Origin: Amphritea sp.
Lineage (GTDB): Bacteria; Pseudomonadota; Gammaproteobacteria; Pseudomonadales; Balneatricaceae
Assembly (NCBI RefSeq): GCF_016744155.1
Contig: NZ_JADGEW010000025.1
Span: 1-64,000, forward strand
Reading direction: 5' to 3'
Length of the DNA stretch: 64,000 bases
Position numbers and translations under genes: made by a program. A model generated the notes under the pieces. That model was not told where the DNA came from. It did no database searches and saw only the letters and a program-made list of their open reading frames with translations. Each line of letters opens with the position of its first letter. Position 1 is the stretch's first letter. Below, in pieces: positions 55,701-63,116 of the stretch.

Positions 55701-57312
55701 AGATATCGTTAACTCATCTCCTCAATATGTAGCCCAGAAGAATTATGGGTTTAGCAGCTTGGGTAGCCCGTTTTCAGTCTCGACTCGCGCGGCATATCTG
55801 ACCTATCGTACATCGACTACTTATGTTGATAAGCCACCTATTTTGTTAGTAGGCGCTAACGATGGAATGTTGCATGCCTTTGATGCAACGTTAGGCACGA
55901 ACGGCGGTAAAGAGTTATTTGCCTACGTGCCTTCCGGTGTGTTCAGTAACCTGTTTGAGTTGGTTTATCCTGACTACGGTCATAAATACTTTGTTGATGG
56001 TGTTCCTCGGGCATTTGATGCCTGGTTTGCGCCAGCAGATGTGCCAATAGGGGTCACTTCAGGGTGGAAAACAGTTGTTGCTGTAACGCCTGGTGGTGGT
56101 GGCGCTGGGGTTTCGTTGCTAGATGTTAGCGACCCTGAAAATATGACTAAAGATGATGTACTTTGGGAATTTTCACATCAGGATATGGGGGCTTTAGTAC
56201 AGCAGCCATTCATCGCGCCTCTTCCGAATGGAAAGTTTGGCGTCATTGTATCAAGTGGTTTTTCCCATGGTGCGGCTCAGGGGCATATATGGATTTTGAA
56301 TGTAGCTGATGGCTCAATCATAAGAGATATTGTTGTACCGACGACTGGTGGTTTAGGGCAACCTTCAGTTATCGATCTTAACCGGGATAAAATTGTAGAT
56401 CGTATCATTGCCGGTGATACCCTTGGTAATGTTTGGCGGTTTGATATTACAGGGGCTGTTTCGAGTAATTGGGCGCCCCCATTGTCCCTGCTGAGCGGGA
56501 CTACTCCACTACCGTTTTATGTGGCTAAGGATGCCTCAGCTGTGCGTCAGCCAATAACCGGGCCAATAAATACCGCTTTTGATAGCAAAGGAAATCATAT
56601 GGTGCTGTTTGGCACCGGCAGCTATCATCTGAGTGGAGATAATGAAGTAGGTCTCAACCCTCAAGTGCAAACGCTTTATGGAGTGTTGGATACAGGTGTG
56701 GTTGTCAGTGACCGATCACAACTGTTGAAGCAAGAGATTCTATTCGAAGGTTCAATAGGTAGTAATGGAATACGGGTAACAAGTAATAATCACCTTCAGT
56801 CTTCGGATAAAGGTTGGTATCTAGATCTCGAATGGTCAACCACTAGAGGTGGGCTAGGGGGAGAGGGTGAGCTTATTGATACTCGGCCTGTGCTGAGAAT
56901 AGGCCAGGTGCTTGTGTCGACGAAAATTCCGTCTTCAGACCCTTGCAAAGGTGGCGGCAGTAGCTGGGTTTTGGCGTTAGATTATGAATCTGGTTCTCGC
57001 CTCAGTAATACAACCTTTGATTATAACGATGACGGGACCTTTACTGCCGATGATTTAGCGGATGTTCCTACGACAGATGCCAGTGGTAATCCTATAACGG
57101 TATCTACAGATGGTTCTGGAATAATGTTCGATAAAGATACTGGAGGATTTGTGAATCTAGGCGATGGGTCTCTGGTAAAAGGAGTTGACGCTTCCACTGG
57201 TGCAGGGAAAACCTGGGCATGTCTGAGCAACAGCAGTAGCGCAACGATTAGCTGTCCTGAGTTTAATGGTTCGTTTAGCGAAGGACGTAAGAGCTGGAGA
57301 GAGATTAGATGA
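52777..57312 (+). CDS. pilY1: Large PilY1-type pilus-tip protein with lectin-like insertion, cassette B
   Basis: The 1511-residue product has a signal peptide (about 1-30), the PilY1 N-terminal region with [26 protein letters not shown] and [21 protein letters not shown], and a C-terminal PilC propeller ([27 protein letters not shown]) with an EF-hand-like DLNRDKIVD at about 1200-1208. Between residues about 217 and 398 lies a beta-rich, Ser/Gly/Tyr-rich stretch ([36 protein letters not shown]) that looks like a LamG/carbohydrate-binding jelly roll. No DxSxS MIDAS is seen. ATG at 52777 has GGGGGA seven bases upstream. Its stop overlaps pilE. Confidence 0.87.
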   Translation: [1511 protein letters not shown]

Positions 57313-57710
57313 CTCAGATGAAACATGAGCGAGGTTTTACGTTGTTAGAGCTGCTGATCGTAGTAGCCATTGTCGGAATCTTGTCAGCGATTGCTTATCC
57401 CAGTTACCAGGAAAGTGTCGCTGATGGCCGGCGGGTTGATGCTCAGGCAAACCTGCTTTCTTTGGCTCAGTACATGGAACGAGAGTATACTGAGAACGGT
57501 GCCTATGACGATGCAGGGACGGCGTTACCCTACAATGAAGCGCCTAAAGATGGCACGCCTAAATTTTATGATTTAGCATTAACAGTTCAGTCAGGGGCTG
57601 TATTTACGATTAGGGCAAGACCTAAAAACGGCATGTTAGGTGATCGTTGTGGAGATATGACGCTCACTCATACAGGGCAAAAAAACGCTGTAGATCCCGA
57701 TTGTTGGTAA
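57309..57710 (+). CDS. pilE: Type IV pilus minor pilin PilE, cassette B
   Basis: The 133-residue product has RG-FTLLELLIVVAIVGILSAIAYPSYQ (in pieces) and a PilE-type body with two cysteines near the end (GDRCGDM, DPDCW). The ATG at 57309 overlaps the pilY1 stop and GGAGAGAG is just upstream; ATG at 57318 is an alternative. An intrinsic terminator ends the cassette. Confidence 0.88.
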   Translation: MTQMKHERGFTLLELLIVVAIVGILSAIAYPSYQESVADGRRVDAQANLLSLAQYMEREYTENGAYDDAGTALPYNEAPKDGTPKFYDLALTVQSGAVFTIRARPKNGMLGDRCGDMTLTHTGQKNAVDPDCW

Positions 57711-57749
57711 CTCGCTGTTTTATTGAAATAAATCATGCTTAAATGAAAT

Positions 57750-57774
57750 AAAACGCGTCTTCTGCGCGTTTTTT
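57750..57774 (+). terminator. Terminator after pilus cassette B
   Basis: AAAACGCG and CGCGTTTT pair around TCTTCTG, followed by TT. It lies about 40 bp after pilE and before thiO. Confidence 0.75.
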
Positions 57775-57814
57775 ATATACTCATTCCTCTTTGTACAAAC
57801 CATAAGGCTCATCT

Positions 57815-58906
57815 ATGTCTGACTACCTGATTATTGGTGCAGGTGTTATCGGTATGCTGACGGCCAGAGAGCTGGCGCAGTCGGGTGCTGAAGTTACCCT
57901 GGTGGATATGAATAATTGCGCCCAGGAAGCATCCTGGGCCGGTGGTGGTATTGTCTCACCCCTTTATCCCTGGCGTTATTCCGATCCAGTGACAGCTCTG
58001 GCGACTTGGTCGCAAACCAGTTATATCCATCTGGCTCAACAGCTATTAGAAGAGACCGGTTTGGATCCTGAGCTTCGCCAAAAAGGCATGTTTATGGTCG
58101 GTGTTGAGGATGCTGAGGAAGCTTTGGCCTGGGGGCGTCAGTATCAGAAGCCGATGGAGCGGGTTAGTAGCGATTTCTTGTATCAGAAAGAGCCTGGTTT
58201 AGCGTCAGGTTGTGACTCTGCTTTATGGATGCCTGAGGTTGCCAGTATCCGTAATCCTCGTTTGGGACGCTCTCTGCGACGCAGTATGGAGATTACTGCG
58301 AATATCAACCTGATAGAACAGAGCAAGGTAGAGGGTCTCATTGCTAAGGATGGATCGGTAACCGGCGTACGATTGGCTGATCAGACGCTATCCGGGAATA
58401 AAGTTATTCTCGCGGCGGGAGCCTGGAGTGGTGAGTTGCTAGCCCCGCTGGGGATTGAGTTGCCAGTTGAGCCGGTTAAAGGTCAGATGATGGTGTTTAA
58501 GGCACCGGTAGGTTTGATTAATCGTGTGGTGTTGATGGAGGGACGCTATCTGATTCCCCGTAATGATGGCCGGATACTGGTGGGGAGTACTCTGGAACGG
58601 GTTGGCTTTGATAAACAAACGACGGAAGAAGCGAAGGCGTCTCTTTATCAAACGGCTATTAATATCTGTCCAGCCCTGGAAGGCTATGAAATTGAGCATC
58701 ATTGGGCAGGTTTAAGACCCGGGTCTCCTGAAGGAATTCCCTATATCGGTGGGGTACCGGGTTATGACAACCTATATATCAATGCGGGACACTATCGTAA
58801 CGGATTGGTCCTGGCGCCTGCATCGACACGGTTACTGGCCGATCTGTTGCTGAGTCGTCAACCGGTGATCGCCCCTGCACCTTATCAACTGGAAGGGCGG
58901 GTATAG
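57815..58906 (+). CDS. thiO: FAD-dependent glycine oxidase ThiO
   Basis: ThiO oxidises glycine to the imine used in thiazole synthesis for thiamine. The 363-residue product has the FAD-binding Rossmann motif IIGAGVIGMLTARELAQ at about residues 5-21 and the DAO-family motif EVNCAQEASWAGGGIVSP-like NCAQEASWAGGGIVSP. The C-terminal block HWAGLRPGSPEGIPYIG fits the family. It is next to the pilus genes in P. aeruginosa as well. No thiS or thiG is adjacent, so the exact substrate is less certain. Confidence 0.88.
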   Translation: MSDYLIIGAGVIGMLTARELAQSGAEVTLVDMNNCAQEASWAGGGIVSPLYPWRYSDPVTALATWSQTSYIHLAQQLLEETGLDPELRQKGMFMVGVEDAEEALAWGRQYQKPMERVSSDFLYQKEPGLASGCDSALWMPEVASIRNPRLGRSLRRSMEITANINLIEQSKVEGLIAKDGSVTGVRLADQTLSGNKVILAAGAWSGELLAPLGIELPVEPVKGQMMVFKAPVGLINRVVLMEGRYLIPRNDGRILVGSTLERVGFDKQTTEEAKASLYQTAINICPALEGYEIEHHWAGLRPGSPEGIPYIGGVPGYDNLYINAGHYRNGLVLAPASTRLLADLLLSRQPVIAPAPYQLEGRV

Positions 58907-58948
58907 CTCATCAGGTTTCGCACATTAGATGAGATGTGAGCATCAGAT

Positions 58949-58976
58949 AAAAAAGGCCTCTCATGAGGCCTTTTTT
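58949..58976. terminator. Bidirectional terminator between thiO and nadE
   Basis: AAAAAAGGCCTC and GAGGCCTTTTTT form a perfect 12-bp stem around TCAT, with T-runs on both strands. It serves the converging thiO and nadE genes. Confidence 0.92.
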
Positions 58977-59808
58977 AATTGTAGATCGTCGGTATCGGTT
59001 GGCGTTTATGTTCAGTCCACTTATAGATAGCTATGAGTTTATCTTCCACTTCTGGGCTGACGGCCTTGCCTTCTAAAAAGTCATCAATCTGATCGTAGCT
59101 GAGCCCCAGTGCGGCTTCATCAGTCTTTTGGGGTTCATCACACTCAAGGTCTGCAGTGGGAGTTTTGTGAATGAGTTGTTCCGGTGCGCCCAGGGCTTCA
59201 GCCACTGCCCGAACCTGTCGTTTGCTTAGGCCGAACAGTGGTGCCAGATCGCAGGCGCCATCACCATGTTTGGTATAAAAACCGGTGATGTTCTCTGCGG
59301 AATGATCGGTGCCTAAGACCAATCCACCGAGTAAACCGGCGATCTCATATTGAATGGTCATGCGGATACGGGCTTTTACATTGCCCTTGGAAAAATCGAT
59401 ATGTGCAGGGCTGCCAGCATCCACACCGGCGACATTTAAGGCCTCCAGAGTTGCCGAATGTACTCCATCGGCACCGGGCTGAACGTTTGCAGTCACGCAT
59501 TTAGTTGGCGATATAAAAGAAACTGCGGCCTGTGCATCGTCCTCGTCCTGCTGGGCGTTATAGGGTAAACGGACAGCGATAAAACGAAAGTGATCAGTGC
59601 TCTCTTCGATATTGAGCTGTTCTATTGCCAATTGAGCCAGCCGTCCGCAGGTCGTTGAATCAACCCCCCCACTGATACCAAGCACAAGATGTTTACAGCC
59701 ACTGGCCAGTAGAGTTGTCTTAATAAAGTTTACCCGACACTCAATCTCGGTTGAGGTATTGATCTCGGGTTTAACTTGCATTGCTGCAACAATTGAAGCT
59801 CTGTCCAT
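58975..59808 (-). CDS. nadE: Ammonia-dependent NAD+ synthetase
   Basis: NadE makes NAD from nicotinate adenine dinucleotide and ammonia. The 277-residue product (E. coli 275) has the ATP pyrophosphatase P-loop [12 protein letters not shown], and [25 protein letters not shown] for the deamido-NAD and ammonia site (in pieces). It lacks a glutaminase domain, so it uses free ammonia. Its stop overlaps the bidirectional terminator. Confidence 0.95.
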   Translation of the reverse strand: MDRASIVAAMQVKPEINTSTEIECRVNFIKTTLLASGCKHLVLGISGGVDSTTCGRLAQLAIEQLNIEESTDHFRFIAVRLPYNAQQDEDDAQAAVSFISPTKCVTANVQPGADGVHSATLEALNVAGVDAGSPAHIDFSKGNVKARIRMTIQYEIAGLLGGLVLGTDHSAENITGFYTKHGDGACDLAPLFGLSKRQVRAVAEALGAPEQLIHKTPTADLECDEPQKTDEAALGLSYDQIDDFLEGKAVSPEVEDKLIAIYKWTEHKRQPIPTIYN

Positions 59809-59915
59809 TATCTACTCTCGTGATTTGTGGCTTGATCTGTTGGTTATTCTAAGGGAAAGCTGCAGAGGCTGTGAAGTGGTTTTCTGCTGGCACATAAAGG
59901 GCGTTAAAAATTCAA

Positions 59916-59943
59916 TAATAAAAAAGGCGCCGAAGGGCGCCTT
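59916..59943 (-). terminator. Terminator of bamD
   Basis: On the minus strand AAGGCGCC and GGCGCCTT pair around CTTC, followed by TTTTTATT. It lies about 50 bp beyond the bamD stop. Confidence 0.82.
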
Positions 59944-59989
59944 GTATCAATGTGATGCGTAAATCCAGACGTGTAGTTTACTTCTGCGC

Positions 59990-60922
59990 TTATTGTTTCT
60001 GTTCTTTGTCTTCGCTATCAAAAATGCCGAATGTCAGTCGGCTAAACCAAGAACGTTCTTGCTCTGGTTGTGCTGCCTGAGTCGTTCTAACAACCGGGCG
60101 TGCTTTTTCGTTGCTGCCTAGCAGTCCGAAAGTGGCGGTGCTTAACAGAGACTCTTTTTTGGCGAGACTGATATTGGATTGATAGCCGGGGAAGTTAGCA
60201 TCCAATACGGCTTGTGAATCATCTGCCAGGTCCGCCATGCCCAATTCAGAATATGCCAGCACCATGACTGAGAGAGCATCGGGGACCGCAGGGGTTTCCT
60301 GGAAATTTTCCACTACATAGCGGCCTCGGTTTGCTGCAGCGACCCAGGCTTCACGTTTTACATAATAACGGGCAACATGCACTTCGTAAGTGGCCAGTCG
60401 GTTTTTCAGATAGGTCATCCGCTTCTGCGCATCGGGTGCGTATTGGCTATTCGGGAACCGCGAAATCAGTTGTTGGAAGCTTTGGAATGATTCCAGAGCG
60501 TTGCCTGGATCACGTTGGGTCTCATCGATTGGTAGATACTTTTCGAAGAAGGTTCTGTCTTGCTCAAAGGAGGTCAGGCCTTTCAGGTAAAGAGCGTAAT
60601 CTAAATTCGCATGGTTTGGATTCAGGCGAATAAAGCGGTCCGCAGTAGCCCTTGCTGCTTCTGGCTCGAAATTCTTGTGATAGGAAAAGATTAACTCAAG
60701 TTGAGCCTGATCTGAGAAGCGCCCAAAGGGATAACGCGCTTCAAGTAGCTGTAACTTTTCAATAGCAAGCGGGTAGTTTTCCCCTTCAAGAAATCCCAGG
60801 GCGTCGTCATACAGCTCCTGTTCGGGAACATCAGGTGTTTCTTTTTCATCACCGCCAAACCATGAACAGCCAGAGGCCATCAGAGTGATAGAAACAATTG
60901 CAAGCAGCTTTGCCAGGCGCAT
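59990..60922 (-). CDS. bamD: Outer-membrane assembly lipoprotein BamD
   Basis: BamD is an essential lipoprotein of the BAM complex that inserts outer-membrane proteins with BamA. The 310-residue product has a lipoprotein signal with lipobox LMASGC (lipid-modified Cys19), then TPR-like repeats ([25 protein letters not shown]..., [16 protein letters not shown]). It is longer than E. coli BamD (245) mainly at the C-terminus ([18 protein letters not shown]). It is divergent from rluD. Confidence 0.94.
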   Translation of the reverse strand: MRLAKLLAIVSITLMASGCSWFGGDEKETPDVPEQELYDDALGFLEGENYPLAIEKLQLLEARYPFGRFSDQAQLELIFSYHKNFEPEAARATADRFIRLNPNHANLDYALYLKGLTSFEQDRTFFEKYLPIDETQRDPGNALESFQSFQQLISRFPNSQYAPDAQKRMTYLKNRLATYEVHVARYYVKREAWVAAANRGRYVVENFQETPAVPDALSVMVLAYSELGMADLADDSQAVLDANFPGYQSNISLAKKESLLSTATFGLLGSNEKARPVVRTTQAAQPEQERSWFSRLTFGIFDSEDKEQKQ

Positions 60923-61109
60923 AAAGATATATCCTGCTGTAAGTGAGAGTTTACCCTTGGATAACAGCGGCTACTGTTAGTTTCAGGTATACTGTGCAAA
61001 ATTAATTCGGCCTATTTAAACATAACCTAAAGGCAAGCCAAAGCATCTCTGTGTTTTCCTTGCTATAAAGCCGATATTTTCTTCATTTTTTCCGAGACTT
61101 AGATAAATC

Positions 61110-62078
61110 ATGACTGAGCAGGTTCAACTTAGTACGACGGTATCCGATGATCTTATCGGTAAACGACTGGATCAGGCCGTAGCCGAGCTTTATCCCGAGT
61201 ACTCCCGATCCCGGCTACAGGGCTGGATTAAGGATGGTTGCGTCACCGTAGATGGTAAGGTGAAGCGACAGCGGGATAAGCTAATGGGCGGTGAGCTGTT
61301 GGTGATCGATGCAGAGCTGGAGGTTATCGACCAGTTTAAAGCGATCGAGATGCCGTTGGATATCATCTATGAAGACGATGATATTATGATTATCAACAAA
61401 CCTGCTAACTTAGTTGTACATCCGGCAGCGGGTCATTGGGACGATACGTTGCTCAACGGCTTGTTGCACTACTGTCCTGACATTGCTCAGGTGCCACGGG
61501 CGGGTATCGTTCATCGACTGGATATGGATACTACGGGCCTGATGGTCATAGCGAAAACGATACAGGCGCAGACTGAATTGGTGGCGCAGCTTCAGGACCG
61601 CTCAATGGGGCGTGAGTATGAAGCGATTGTCAACGGTGTTATGACCGGTGGTGGCACGGTCGATGAAACTTTGGGAAGGCATTCCCGAAACCGGCAGAAA
61701 ATGGCGGTTGTTGGTGTGGGTAAAGAAGCCGTGACACATTATCGGGTACTGAATAAATTTCGTGCCCATACCCATATACGGCTGAAATTGGAAACCGGAC
61801 GTACCCATCAGATTCGGGTGCATATGTCTTATATTAATTATCCGGTGGTGGGTGATCAGCTATATGGCGGACGTTTCCGTTTACCCAAGGGTATTAGTCC
61901 TCTGTTGCAGGGGCGTTTAAAGCGCTTTACTCGTCAGGCGCTCCATGCAAAACGTTTAGAGCTCTTTCATCCGGTGACCGGTGAGTTAATGGCCTGGGAA
62001 ATTGATCTTCCTGATGATCTACAAAATTTGGTCAATAGCTTGAAAAAAGATGCCGATTATCACGAAGTTGATCAGTGA
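61110..62078 (+). CDS. rluD: 23S rRNA pseudouridine synthase RluD
   Basis: RluD modifies 23S rRNA uridines 1911, 1915 and 1917 in E. coli. The 322-residue product (E. coli 326) has an N-terminal S4 domain (KRLDQAVAELYPEYSRSRLQGWI in pieces), the catalytic Asp in VHRLDMDTTG, and the family block GRTHQIRVHM. Its TGA overlaps the pgeF start. Confidence 0.95.
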   Translation: MTEQVQLSTTVSDDLIGKRLDQAVAELYPEYSRSRLQGWIKDGCVTVDGKVKRQRDKLMGGELLVIDAELEVIDQFKAIEMPLDIIYEDDDIMIINKPANLVVHPAAGHWDDTLLNGLLHYCPDIAQVPRAGIVHRLDMDTTGLMVIAKTIQAQTELVAQLQDRSMGREYEAIVNGVMTGGGTVDETLGRHSRNRQKMAVVGVGKEAVTHYRVLNKFRAHTHIRLKLETGRTHQIRVHMSYINYPVVGDQLYGGRFRLPKGISPLLQGRLKRFTRQALHAKRLELFHPVTGELMAWEIDLPDDLQNLVNSLKKDADYHEVDQ

Positions 62079-62803
62079 AACTAATCTCTGCCGATTGGTC
62101 TGCAGCGGATAATATCCGGGCTGTAACGACCACTCGGTTGGGTGGTACTAGCCTAGGGCCTTACGCCGGGCTTAATCTGGGTGATCATGTTGATGATGCT
62201 CCGGATGCAGTGATTAAGAATAGAAGGCTGCTGGTACAAAAGCTGGGGCTGCTTAAACAGCCGCAGTGGCTGAATCAGGTGCATGGTACTACTGTGATCA
62301 AGGCATCAGATGCGGGTACAGTAGAACAAGCTGATGCATGCTGGAGCGATGAAACTGGTCAGGCCTGTATTGTTATGACGGCGGATTGTTTACCAGTATT
62401 TTTTACAGATCTAAAAGGTACTCGTGTCGCGGTAGCGCACGCCGGTTGGCGTGGTCTGGCTGATGGCGTACTGGAACAGACTTTGAGCGTTTTTTCTGAT
62501 CCATCGGCAGTAATTGCTTGGATGGGGCCGGCGATCGGTCAACAGGCTTTTGAAGTGGGTGGGGAGGTCAGAGAGCAATTCTGTGATCTGCTTGAGGCTT
62601 CAGTCGAGGCTTTTATTCCTTCAATGAATCAAGGTAAGTGGCTGGCAGATATCTATCAGCTTGCCAGACTTCGGCTTAACCGGGCTGGAGTGCCGGAGAT
62701 TGGTGGTGGTAATTATTGCACCGCCAGTCAACCGGAGCTTTTCTACTCCTATCGACGTGAGGGCGTTACGGGTCGAATGGCCAGCGTTATCTGGATAGAC
62801 TGA
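62075..62803 (+). CDS. pgeF: YfiH-family laccase-domain protein (PgeF)
   Basis: The 242-residue product belongs to the YfiH/PgeF family, linked to purine nucleoside phosphorolysis and removal of a wrong amino acid from peptidoglycan precursors. The conserved cysteine and histidines appear in TADCLPVFF, AVAHAGWRGLADG and MGPAIGQQAFEVG. It overlaps rluD by 4 bp (ATGA), a common pairing. The next gene is feoA, not clpB. Confidence 0.92.
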   Translation: MKLISADWSAADNIRAVTTTRLGGTSLGPYAGLNLGDHVDDAPDAVIKNRRLLVQKLGLLKQPQWLNQVHGTTVIKASDAGTVEQADACWSDETGQACIVMTADCLPVFFTDLKGTRVAVAHAGWRGLADGVLEQTLSVFSDPSAVIAWMGPAIGQQAFEVGGEVREQFCDLLEASVEAFIPSMNQGKWLADIYQLARLRLNRAGVPEIGGGNYCTASQPELFYSYRREGVTGRMASVIWID

Positions 62804-62854
62804 TCTGAGTCAATAAACCAGCGCTCATTTCTTGATTGCTTTTGATTATCATAT

Positions 62855-62873
62855 AATAATGATTCTCATTAAC
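62855..62873 (+). promoter_or_regulatory. Fur box before feoAB
   Basis: AATAATGATTCTCATTAAC matches the 19-bp Fur consensus GATAATGATAATCATTATC at 15 positions. It lies 16 bp before the feoA start, a good position to repress feoAB when iron is plentiful. Confidence 0.75.
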
Positions 62874-62888
62874 TTTTGAGATGCGCTG

Positions 62889-63116
62889 ATGACCCTGACT
62901 AAATTGAGCTGCAAACAGAAAGCAAAAATTATAGCGTTAACCGGCCCTGAACCATTGCGTCAGCGGTTGGTTGCTTTAGGTGTTTTACGCGGCTTTCCGG
63001 TTTCAGTTGCAGCCACCTCTTTGCTGGGAAATCCTCGTACCTATTTTATCGGTAAGCAGCAGATCTGCCTGCGTAACAAAGAAGCGGGTTACATTGAGGT
63101 GGAGTTGCAGCTCTGA
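62889..63116 (+). CDS. feoA: Ferrous iron transport protein FeoA
   Basis: FeoA is a small SH3-fold protein that supports FeoB. The 75-residue product has LTKLSCKQKAKIIAL, RQRLVALGVLRGFPVSV and ending VELQL, as in the family (E. coli 75). It is preceded by a Fur box and overlaps feoB by one base. Confidence 0.93.
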   Translation: MTLTKLSCKQKAKIIALTGPEPLRQRLVALGVLRGFPVSVAATSLLGNPRTYFIGKQQICLRNKEAGYIEVELQL

